From the NCBI GenBank assembly GCA_030640905.1, contig DAOWIM010000280.1, positions 1 to 7,912 of the forward strand: a stretch of DNA of 7,912 nt. Direction: 5' to 3'. A program made the translations under genes and the position numbers. Under the pieces are notes generated by a model. That model worked only from the letters and a program-made list of their open reading frames with translations, was not told where the DNA came from and made no database searches. This DNA comes from a bacterium (GTDB taxonomy: Bacteria > Zixibacteria > MSB-5A5 > GN15 > FEB-12). Shown one piece after another: positions 1 through 5,702 of the stretch (positions are counted from its first letter, which is position 1; the number at the start of each line of letters is the position of its first letter).

Positions 1-1788
1 GATAAACAGCGTTGGTCCGAGATACGATTCCAGATTCTTCTCGGTAATCTGCCAGTGGTTCTTTCCCTTTTCGGCCTTAGCGAGAGCAACTTTGCGGCAG
101 ATTTTTTCGATCTGCTGCGAGAACGCCAGCAGTCCCGATTCCTGAGTATACCCGGTAATAATCTTTGCCAGGATTTTGTCGGAGAACTTCAGCTCTGATC
201 GTGTTATTCCATGTTTCTTGAGCAGTTGGGGGATCAGGTATTTCTTGGAGATAGTAATTTTTTCTCTTTCGATATATCCGGGGAACTCAAGAATCTCAAG
301 GCGCTGAACAAACTGCTCCGGGATATCTTCAAAAGAACGAACCGAACAGATAAAGAAAACCTTGCTCAGATCAAACGGCACGCCCAGATAGTGATCGAGG
401 AATTTTGCGTTCTTGCGAACATCGATAACTTCCAGCAGAGCCATGTTGACCGATGAGTCGTTGTCGATATTGAAGTAATCGATATCCTCAATCAGGATCA
501 CCGGATCGCAGGTGCCGGCATCACGTAGCGTGCGGATGACCTTGCCCGGCATGGCGCCCAGGAATGTTCGCGATGTTCCCTTGATCTCAGAGCTCTCAGC
601 GATTCCCCCTACGGAGATACGAATAAACTCTTTGCCCAGCGACTTGGCGATTGCTTTGGCCAACGAAGCTTTCCCGGTACCGGGCGCACCGACCAGACAT
701 AGGGTCGGGCCTTCGTTGACTCCTCCCATCAGTTTTCTGACCGACAGACGCTGCAGCACTTGTTCCTTGAGTGTATCCGGTCCAAAAAACTCGTTGGAGA
801 GTATGCGTTCGACATCAGTAATATTGTAATCTTCCGGGCAGGTTCGTTCCCAGGGGAGAGCCAGTATCCAGTCGAGATAGTTCTTGGTAACGCCAAATTC
901 GGCTGAGGCGGTAGTAATCTGGGAAAGGCGGTCGGCTTCGATCATTGCCCGTGAGGCTACCTCGGCGGGCAGATGCGGTGAATTCTTGATTGTCTTCCTG
1001 ATTCGGGAAGCTTCCTTTTCCTCGGCAAAATCTTCACCCAACTGTTTGCGAATCTCGTTGAGTTGCTGCCGCAGGAATAGATTGCGCTGGTCTTCTTCGA
1101 CGGCCTTCTTGGCGCTCGCGTTGATATTATGAATCGTTGCCGCTTTGTCCAACTCGACATTGAGATGAAACAGCAGGCGTTTTAGTCGTTCTTTCGGACT
1201 GATCGCTTCGAGCAATTCCTGTTTGCTGGCTAACGGCAGATGGAAGATCGATGCGGTCTTATCCGCCAAGGTTGCGGCGTCGTCGCTGTCGCGTTTCAGG
1301 ATGTGAAGCTGCTCGGGAGAATAGGTCGGGTCCAACTGTGTAATTTGATCGACTATCTCGGTAACGTTGCTGATCTGATCTTTCAGTTGGGAGGATGTCG
1401 ATTTTGGCGGCGCCAGATAGTTGGCGGTAGCTTTCAGAAATGGTTCGTCAGCCACCAACTCATTTATCACTACCCGCTGGATACCCTCGATTGTCACCAG
1501 CAACGATTCGCCCGGTCCCTGTCTGCTGTCGCGAACAATAGCCAGAGTTGCAACCTGACAAACCGGCCAGGCATCGTTCCCGGCCGATTGCATCGGTGAA
1601 TGAGCTGCAATCAGTTTACGCCCACCGTCGACACAATACTTAACCAGGTAAAGGCTTTCGGCGCGACCAACATGGATGGTCAACATCGTCCCTGGAAAAA
1701 GCACCCCTGTTCTGAGTGGCAGGACCGGGAATTCATCGAGTTTGTCCGACGCCAGTACCGGCAGTCTGTTCTTGCTCTTGATCAGCAT
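1..1788 (-). CDS. lon: Lon-family ATP-dependent protease with degenerate ATPase site (C-terminus beyond window)
   Basis: The visible 596 residues cover the Lon N-terminal substrate-binding domain (PLRTGVLFPG near residue 27), the coiled linker (LRQQLNEIRKQLG) and the whole AAA+ module (about 320-595). The Ser-Lys protease domain, about 200 residues in typical Lon, lies past the window edge. Family landmarks include NYLDWILALPW and the substrate-loop region RTFLGAMPGKV. The ATPase motifs are altered. Walker A is GAPGTGKAS (367-375), with Ala374 where Thr/Ser binds magnesium. Walker B ends Glu434-Asp435 instead of Asp-Glu. The sensor-1 Asn is Arg484. The sensor-2 Arg (EAGVR in E. coli) is Leu554. 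Arg496 at the arginine-finger position is kept. The start ATG has AGAGG six bases upstream. Known Lon proteins are soluble cytoplasmic hexamers that unfold and degrade proteins. This one may bind ATP poorly or hydrolyse it little. It could be a paralogue beside a canonical Lon elsewhere. Family assignment is firm; activity is inference. Confidence 0.93.
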   Translation of the reverse strand, partial: MLIKSKNRLPVLASDKLDEFPVLPLRTGVLFPGTMLTIHVGRAESLYLVKYCVDGGRKLIAAHSPMQSAGNDAWPVCQVATLAIVRDSRQGPGESLLVTIEGIQRVVINELVADEPFLKATANYLAPPKSTSSQLKDQISNVTEIVDQITQLDPTYSPEQLHILKRDSDDAATLADKTASIFHLPLASKQELLEAISPKERLKRLLFHLNVELDKAATIHNINASAKKAVEEDQRNLFLRQQLNEIRKQLGEDFAEEKEASRIRKTIKNSPHLPAEVASRAMIEADRLSQITTASAEFGVTKNYLDWILALPWERTCPEDYNITDVERILSNEFFGPDTLKEQVLQRLSVRKLMGGVNEGPTLCLVGAPGTGKASLAKAIAKSLGKEFIRISVGGIAESSEIKGTSRTFLGAMPGKVIRTLRDAGTCDPVILIEDIDYFNIDNDSSVNMALLEVIDVRKNAKFLDHYLGVPFDLSKVFFICSVRSFEDIPEQFVQRLEILEFPGYIEREKITISKKYLIPQLLKKHGITRSELKFSDKILAKIITGYTQESGLLAFSQQIEKICRKVALAKAEKGKNHWQITEKNLESYLGPTLFI

Positions 1789-1831
1789 ATATAACCTCTG
1801 TATCGGCCTTTTCAACCGGCCCTGAACAACA

Positions 1832-1860
1832 AGCTAAGCAGGTGCGGGGCTGGATGTCAA
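1832..1860 (-). promoter_or_regulatory. Candidate sigma70-type promoter of the lon-like gene
   Basis: On the minus strand a perfect -35 box TTGACA (1855-1860) is followed after 17 bases by a weak -10, TTAGCT (1832-1837). It lies between the terminator at 1925-1959 and the Lon start at 1788, which would give a leader of about 37 bases. The -35 is convincing; the -10 matches the consensus at only two positions, so the call is tentative. No heat-shock element (CIRCE type) is visible. Confidence 0.4.
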
Positions 1861-1924
1861 ATAGTTAGTCCTTTTATGACCGGTACATATTTGCTGGCCG
1901 GGTGATTGTCCTAATAATTATAAC

Positions 1925-1959
1925 AAGGCCGACAGGGGTAGGGGTTCCCTGCCGGCTTT
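1925..1959 (-). terminator. Hairpin terminator after the helicase gene
   Basis: The arms AAGGCCGACAGGG and CCCTGCCGGCTTT (plus-strand view) pair over 13 bp with two G-T wobbles around a 9-base loop. On the minus strand the stem is followed by CTTGTTATAATTATT, a weak T-rich tail. It lies about 60 bases after the helicase stop and before the lon-like promoter, so it probably separates the two transcription units. It could act in both directions. Confidence 0.65.
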
Positions 1960-2017
1960 ATGCCCACTGGCGTTGAAGATACAGGGCTTGCTCAGATGGT
2001 GATTACCGGTAGCTTGT

Positions 2018-4888
2018 TCAATTCACTGTTCCCGGGGTCTGATTACCCGCCAGAACGCGCACCTCATAATCGGGGTGGCTTCTCAGATTATCCAGATTGA
2101 TCTGGATTTTGGCCGGGTCAACATTTAAGCGGTAGTAACCGAGCCGATTATTCTCAATCATCGGCCAGGCGAAATTGAGACTGGCGCCCACCTCGTTTTT
2201 CATCCGATACAGATAACGAGCCTGATTAAAACCAACCTCGATATCCTCCTTGTAGATCCATCCGGCGTCACCTTTGGCCCGCGAACAAGCCAGCTTGGCA
2301 AAATACTTAAACGACTTTCCCGTCAGCTTGATTGGAAAACCATTGATCTTGACCAGGTAACGTTCACCATCGGGGCTGCCGTCGATCTCAACCAACTCCG
2401 GCACAACCGAAGCTACCGCGCTGTTGACATCGAGTCGGGGGGCGGAAGTAGTACCATGTAACGACATATTAATCTCCTCCTTTAGAGTTTGCAATTTGTC
2501 GGTAATCTGCTTCAATTTGTAGTCCCCTTTTATTAGCTGTGCCAATTCGGTCACCGGCGTATCGGCCAGATCGGAAAGGATGTTGATCCCTGCTTTCTGC
2601 AGAGCGGCAAAATCGGAACGATTCAGGATATCGCCCAAATGTTGGTGAAGTTCCTGCAGCGTTATCGGTAGCCCGGTGCGAAAAGAAAAAGCCAGAGCGT
2701 TCAACTGACGCCCCGCCAGTGTCTCAGCATCGACTGCCGTAATCAAAGTTGCCAGCGATGCGACCAGATGTCCGGCGGTTTCACCCAGATGCATGATCTG
2801 CCCCAGATGGAGCTGGTATCGTTCTTCCAGTCTCCGGACCGGCGTCAATCGACTCCATTCATCAAGCAGCAACAATGCTTTCAACGATGCCGCCACGCGA
2901 TACGGCAGCGGTTCACGCTGGTAATCATGGCCGATCAGAAAACGAGTTTCCGTCACTCGGTCGTCGAACAATTGATAAAGAGATTTCAGCGGCATATTGT
3001 GCCTCTGTTCCGATCGGGACAAAATCCCCGGAGGCAAAACCCAGTGCGGCGAACTCAAGGCCAGTGCTGTCCAGCCAAACGGTGTTTCCGGACGGTCGGT
3101 GTCGAGCTTATCGAGATAACAAACCGCCGCCGCTACCGGCAGCCCGGTTCGTGCTACGGCTTGTCCTAAGGCTGTCGGGAAATAATCGTCGCCCGAAATT
3201 GTCGTACCGGAGATATCTTTCTTGCAGACAAAACCATGCGCCACAAGATAGGCCATCTCCCTTTCAACGTTAGAAGGGGCGAGCCCCTTAGGGCATGTTG
3301 AAGAAGTTTCAACACAATGTTGCGGTAGGTCTTGCGGATTCACGCCAGTGAATTCGTGTGACCTGCCACCCTGACCTGTCAGGCTCTGACCTGTCATGCC
3401 CTCAACCGCGGCATAGAGTGTTGATTGAAAAAGTCCCGAAACGCCGTGACCAAAAGTGACGATCAAATTAAGCAGCCAATCGGCCAGCGGCATTGTTTCA
3501 AAAGCGGATTTTATCGGCTCAGCCTTCTCGGTTGCAATATAGTTTTCCCAGAGGATTTCCCGGTCAAACTCGCTCTCGGCCAGAATAATCGCCCGTCCCG
3601 GTTTGCTGCCATCCTGCAATCCCAGCCGTCCGGCTCGACCGGTCATATTATCAAACTCCGACCGACTGACTGGCACCAGCGATGGTCGCCCGTTGTATTC
3701 TCCCGACGAATATTTGGCCGTTTCCAGATAGACGGTTTCGGCGGGAAGGTTGACCCCCATTGCGAGAGTGGTCGTTGAGAAGACAGTTTTGATCTCGCCG
3801 CGAACGAACCCCTCCTCGATAATTTTCCGCTGGTATGGCGACAGATCGGAATTGTGAAAAGCGACGCCTCGGCCCAGCGCCTGCGACAACGATCGTATCA
3901 GGTACGATGGTTCCTCACCGCTCAATCGTGCCAGCGCCGTCTTGGCTTCGTCCCAGCCTACCGAACTGGCCAGCTTGAAAGCATACCGCACCGTGTCGGC
4001 TCGCGATTTCAGGAAAACCAGAGTTGGGCCGCTATCAATTTTCAACTGCCGGACAAAACATTCAAAAGGATCATCGCCCGCCTCGATCCGAACAAACTCC
4101 TGGCAACCATCGGTGCCATCGTTGTACGAACGAAACCTAAACGACCCTTCCGCCGCCACTCCCCGAATCAAATCAACCGGCCGTGTTGATTCTTCTACCA
4201 GTGTCGCCCCGAGCCAGTCGGCCAGACATCCGGCCGAACGTTCGCTGTCGCCTATCACCGCCGAGAGCGCCACCAACGATGGTTCATACACCGAAGCTAG
4301 AATCTTGGTTATCAATAGTTCCAGAAGCGCCCCCCGACCCGGTTCGGCGACCGTCTGGATTTCATCGAGCACGATCAGGCCGGTATTTTTCAGAGCATCA
4401 AGCGATTCGGTCAACAGCAGGTTGAATTTTTCGTAGATAGCAATCGCTACCTGATAGTCACCCTCCCGGAATCGTCGATCGTTCTCCGGATGATCCCCGG
4501 TTGCTATCAAACATTTCACTCCGAGTGGCGCGTAGGTTTCGTTATAAAGCCGGTAGGTTTGCTCGGCTAACGATTTGAGCGGAAAAAGCAACACCGTTTT
4601 GCGACGGGACACCAACGCTTTCACCATCGCCATCTCAGCACAGAATGATTTGCCCGATGAAGTCGGCGCCGAGATCAACATCCGCACGCTATCGTTTCCA
4701 TTTTCTCGATCATTCTCACCGAGCAACCCTTTTCGGATCGCCCGACTCTGGACCGACAGCAGCGCCTCGCCCTGTCGTTGCCGCCACAGTTCAATTATGC
4801 GTGACGGAATTCCCCATTTTGATAAGTCACCCAATTGCATCGCCCAATAGCCCTTTCGTAAATAGTTTTCAACGCACCCAACCAGCAT
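2018..4888 (-). CDS. Hel308/Ski2-like superfamily 2 DNA helicase with C-terminal winged-helix-like domain
   Basis: Probable ATP-dependent 3'-5' DNA helicase for repair or fork processing. Visible motifs: Q-motif region around Gln47; motif I APTSSGKS (74-81); motif II DEIQ (175-178); motif III LSAV (208-211, usually SAT); motif IV LVFLKSR (290-296); motif V TTTLAMGVNLPA (372-383); motif VI MTGRAGRLG (415-423). Residues about 660-720 resemble the Hel308 ratchet helices, and about 728-787 the helix-hairpin-helix end (KAGINILSDLADTPVTEL). Residues about 840-930 resemble an OmpR/PhoB-type winged helix (ARYLYRMKNEVG, then NRLGYYRL), which is unusual for Hel308. Residues about 497-539 are encoded by an inserted repeat. 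The chosen start has GAGG ten bases upstream and lies 12 bases after the zinc-ribbon gene's stop. Met17 (position 4840), with AAAGGG upstream, is an alternative that fits the usual family N-terminus better. Helicase family is firm; the precise role is inferred. Confidence 0.9.
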   Translation of the reverse strand: MLVGCVENYLRKGYWAMQLGDLSKWGIPSRIIELWRQRQGEALLSVQSRAIRKGLLGENDRENGNDSVRMLISAPTSSGKSFCAEMAMVKALVSRRKTVLLFPLKSLAEQTYRLYNETYAPLGVKCLIATGDHPENDRRFREGDYQVAIAIYEKFNLLLTESLDALKNTGLIVLDEIQTVAEPGRGALLELLITKILASVYEPSLVALSAVIGDSERSAGCLADWLGATLVEESTRPVDLIRGVAAEGSFRFRSYNDGTDGCQEFVRIEAGDDPFECFVRQLKIDSGPTLVFLKSRADTVRYAFKLASSVGWDEAKTALARLSGEEPSYLIRSLSQALGRGVAFHNSDLSPYQRKIIEEGFVRGEIKTVFSTTTLAMGVNLPAETVYLETAKYSSGEYNGRPSLVPVSRSEFDNMTGRAGRLGLQDGSKPGRAIILAESEFDREILWENYIATEKAEPIKSAFETMPLADWLLNLIVTFGHGVSGLFQSTLYAAVEGMTGQSLTGQGGRSHEFTGVNPQDLPQHCVETSSTCPKGLAPSNVEREMAYLVAHGFVCKKDISGTTISGDDYFPTALGQAVARTGLPVAAAVCYLDKLDTDRPETPFGWTALALSSPHWVLPPGILSRSEQRHNMPLKSLYQLFDDRVTETRFLIGHDYQREPLPYRVAASLKALLLLDEWSRLTPVRRLEERYQLHLGQIMHLGETAGHLVASLATLITAVDAETLAGRQLNALAFSFRTGLPITLQELHQHLGDILNRSDFAALQKAGINILSDLADTPVTELAQLIKGDYKLKQITDKLQTLKEEINMSLHGTTSAPRLDVNSAVASVVPELVEIDGSPDGERYLVKINGFPIKLTGKSFKYFAKLACSRAKGDAGWIYKEDIEVGFNQARYLYRMKNEVGASLNFAWPMIENNRLGYYRLNVDPAKIQINLDNLRSHPDYEVRVLAGNQTPGTVN
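3274..3401. repeat. Palindromic repeat element inserted in frame in the helicase gene
   Basis: The element is built of nested inverted repeats: AAGGGGC/GCCCCTT (3274-3280, 3283-3289), TGTTGAA/TTCAACA (3296-3302, 3308-3314), and an outer pair GGGCATG/CATGCCC (3291-3297, 3395-3401). It also holds two direct copies of CTGACCTGTCA (3371-3381, 3386-3396). Its core, 3319-3369, matches intergenic 5436-5486 at 45 of 51 bases, in the same plus-strand orientation. It encodes a polar stretch (residues about 497-539, including two TGQ repeats) between two regions that look like ordinary family sequence, and the reading frame is kept. The exact borders are uncertain; no clear target-site duplication was seen. 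Confidence 0.75.
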
Positions 4889-4900
4889 CAGTCCGCGACC

Positions 4901-5203
4901 TCACATGCCACAACCGCCAAAACCGCACACCGGGCAGGCAAAACAAAGTCCCTGACGAACCATCCCGGCCCCGCAGTCGGGGCAACTGGCGGCGTTGAGA
5001 TAATAGAACTCTTCGCCGGTCATAATATCTGTACTAAAAGCCCCCACGGGGCCTTCCGGCGGGCTGAAGGCATAATCCTCAACCAGCTCGACCATGAACT
5101 TATCCGCGGTCGACGATGCGCCGAGGTCGACGATACGCACGCCTTGGCGCATCTCCGACCGTGGCGTGCGTGCGCCCCGCGGTGGGTAATTGATGTCGGC
5201 CAT
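4901..5203 (-). CDS. Small protein with C-terminal zinc ribbon resembling the NrdJ tail
   Basis: A 100-residue protein of unknown function. The last 27 residues hold six cysteines: CPDC (74-77), Cys87, CPVC (90-93) and Cys98. This spacing resembles the C-terminal zinc ribbon of adenosylcobalamin-dependent ribonucleotide reductase (NrdJ), but the catalytic barrel is absent, so this is a free-standing ribbon domain and not a reductase. The middle part (VRIVDLGASSTADKFMVELV) is not recognised. The start ATG at 5203 has AAAGGA eight bases upstream. A longer reading from 5257 is rejected because it would begin inside the promoter. The gene is the first of a two-gene unit, 12 bases before the helicase, and has a LexA-like operator in its promoter, which suggests a partner or regulatory role in DNA repair. 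Zinc binding is inferred from the cysteines. Confidence 0.8.
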   Translation of the reverse strand: MADINYPPRGARTPRSEMRQGVRIVDLGASSTADKFMVELVEDYAFSPPEGPVGAFSTDIMTGEEFYYLNAASCPDCGAGMVRQGLCFACPVCGFGGCGM

Positions 5204-5245
5204 TTGATTTATCCTTTCTTTTGTGTTTAATATCGGCTTTGAGTA

Positions 5246-5274
5246 AGGATACTGCACATTTGTGCACCTGTCAA
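5246..5274 (-). promoter_or_regulatory. Promoter of the zinc-ribbon/helicase unit
   Basis: On the minus strand a perfect -35 TTGACA (5269-5274), a 17-base spacer and the -10 TATCCT (5246-5251, four of six matches) give a predicted transcript start near 5239. That leaves a leader of about 36 bases before the ATG at 5203. It is the best promoter in the window and fixes the start codon choice for the downstream gene. Confidence 0.75.
5253..5266. promoter_or_regulatory. LexA-type operator (SOS box, TGCNC-N4-GTGCA form)
   Basis: TGCACATTTGTGCA is a perfect inverted repeat with 5-base arms and a 4-base centre. It sits wholly inside the spacer between the -35 and -10 boxes, where a bound repressor would block RNA polymerase. 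From memory of the literature, the LexA of Fibrobacter succinogenes recognises TGCNC-N4-GTGCA, and this site matches at every fixed position. No second copy was found in the window. LexA identity is inferred, since lexA itself is not visible; another dimeric repressor could own the site. Confidence 0.6.
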
Positions 5275-5325
5275 GTCGAATTTACAGAAAAGATAAAGAA
5301 AATCAGTGCCCGCCAATATGTTGGG

Positions 5326-5406
5326 GGTGAGGCGCGTGGGAGATACAAGATGTAGGCCCCCGCCGTCACCGTAGGTCATGGTTGCTTGCAACCTGACAAG
5401 CTACGG
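5326..5406. repeat. Two consecutive long hairpins in the divergent intergenic region
   Basis: The first hairpin pairs GGTGAGGCG (5326-5334) with CGCCGTCACC (5361-5370), with one bulged base. The second, 5369-5406, is much stronger: CCGTAG/CTACGG, GTCA/TGAC and GGTTGC/GCAACC stack into a 16-bp stem with a one-base and a three-base bulge and a two-base loop. They lie between divergent promoters, so they do not terminate either flanking gene. With the repeat at 5436-5486 they look like a REP-type cluster. Confidence 0.6.
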
Positions 5407-5435
5407 ACGGGTGCCCCACCCCTTTCCAACCGCAC

Positions 5436-5486
5436 GTTGCGGCGGGTCTTGCGGATTCATGCAAGTGAATTCGTGTGACCCGCCGC
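5436..5486. repeat. Intergenic copy of the 51-base palindromic repeat
   Basis: GCGGCGGGTC at the left pairs perfectly with GACCCGCCGC at the right, and the inner GGATTCA/TGAATTC arms pair with one wobble, so nearly the whole unit folds as one hairpin. It matches 3319-3369 inside the helicase gene at 45 of 51 bases. One A-T pair of the stem there is G-C here, a compensatory change that supports a selected or transposition-relevant structure. Weaker similarity extends about 12 bases further left. Confidence 0.8.
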
Positions 5487-5550
5487 TCTTGTCTGGCAGA
5501 TAGTTAAGATGTCAGCGAACTGCATCATCGACGCATCGCCCCTTTTTCCC

Positions 5551-5579
5551 TTGCGATAAGCTCTCGCGTGATATATGTT
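5551..5579 (+). promoter_or_regulatory. Possible promoter inside repeat copy 1
   Basis: TTGCGA (5551-5556), 17 bases, then TATGTT (5574-5579). An overlapping extended -10 (TGATATATG, 5569-5577) is also present. Copy 2 keeps the same layout with TATGCT. The predicted start would fall almost on the AAGGAGG at 5586-5592, leaving a very short leader, so either the leader is minimal or the real promoter lies elsewhere. Confidence 0.35.
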
Positions 5580-5598
5580 AATATTAAGGAGGCGCTAT

Positions 5599-5616
5599 TT
5601 GCAGGGCGAAGGATGA
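5599..5616 (+). CDS. Possible five-codon leader peptide MQGEG, copy 1
   Basis: AAGGAGG (5586-5592) stands six bases before TTG, which opens TTG CAG GGC GAA GGA TGA. The same peptide is encoded in copy 2 with a GTG start, so two different alternative start codons are kept at the ideal distance from the Shine-Dalgarno. The stop overlaps the ATG at 5613 (ATGA), a typical coupling arrangement. Translation is inferred; such a short ORF could also be chance. Confidence 0.35.
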   Translation: MQGEG

Positions 5617-5702
5617 TGAGAATAATGATGACAGATGGAATGGGAATAGCAACCCCTAAGGTGTTGGCCATGTGGCCGAAGAGAAATGTTGTGACCGAAT
5701 GA
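5613..5702 (+). CDS. Small coupled ORF of 29 codons before the nuclease
   Basis: It begins at the ATG overlapping the MQGEG stop and ends at a TGA that overlaps the ATG of the nuclease gene at 5699, again as ATGA. The peptide is methionine-rich at its start (MMRIMM) and has no recognised domain. The counterpart in copy 2 begins MRIM and then differs. It may exist only to carry ribosomes to the nuclease start. Confidence 0.35.
   Translation: MMRIMMTDGMGIATPKVLAMWPKRNVVTE

Larger units (their letters stand above)
5522..5616 (+). repeat. 95-base promoter/leader repeat, copy 1 (upstream of the nuclease gene)
   Basis: It matches 7430-7524 over 95 bases without gaps, with 12 mismatches, 10 of them transitions. 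It contains a small inverted repeat (GCATC/GACGC, imperfect here), a T-run, a possible promoter, AAGGAGG and a five-codon ORF. Beyond the ATG at 5613 similarity continues for a few bases with a 3-base indel, then is lost. The two copies stand before genes that share no similarity. Confidence 0.85.

Noticed and set aside
211..1794. Plus-strand open frames opposite the lon-like gene
   Set aside because: They lie antisense to a frame with unmistakable Lon sequence throughout.
3371..3396. Two direct copies of CTGACCTGTCA as a CRISPR-like array
   Set aside because: Only two 11-base copies with a 4-base gap, inside a coding gene and part of the palindromic element; far too short for CRISPR.
3270..3410. 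Helicase as a pseudogene broken by the repeat insertion
   Set aside because: The reading frame passes through the element without a stop and recognisable family sequence resumes on the other side.
2768..4998. Several plus-strand open frames of 80-164 codons opposite the helicase gene
   Set aside because: They are antisense shadows of a gene with clear helicase motifs, and their translations show no domain-like composition.
5204..5257. Extended start of the zinc-ribbon gene at ATG 5257
   Set aside because: That ATG lies inside the palindrome between the -35 and -10 boxes, upstream of the predicted transcript start, and ATG 5203 has a good Shine-Dalgarno.
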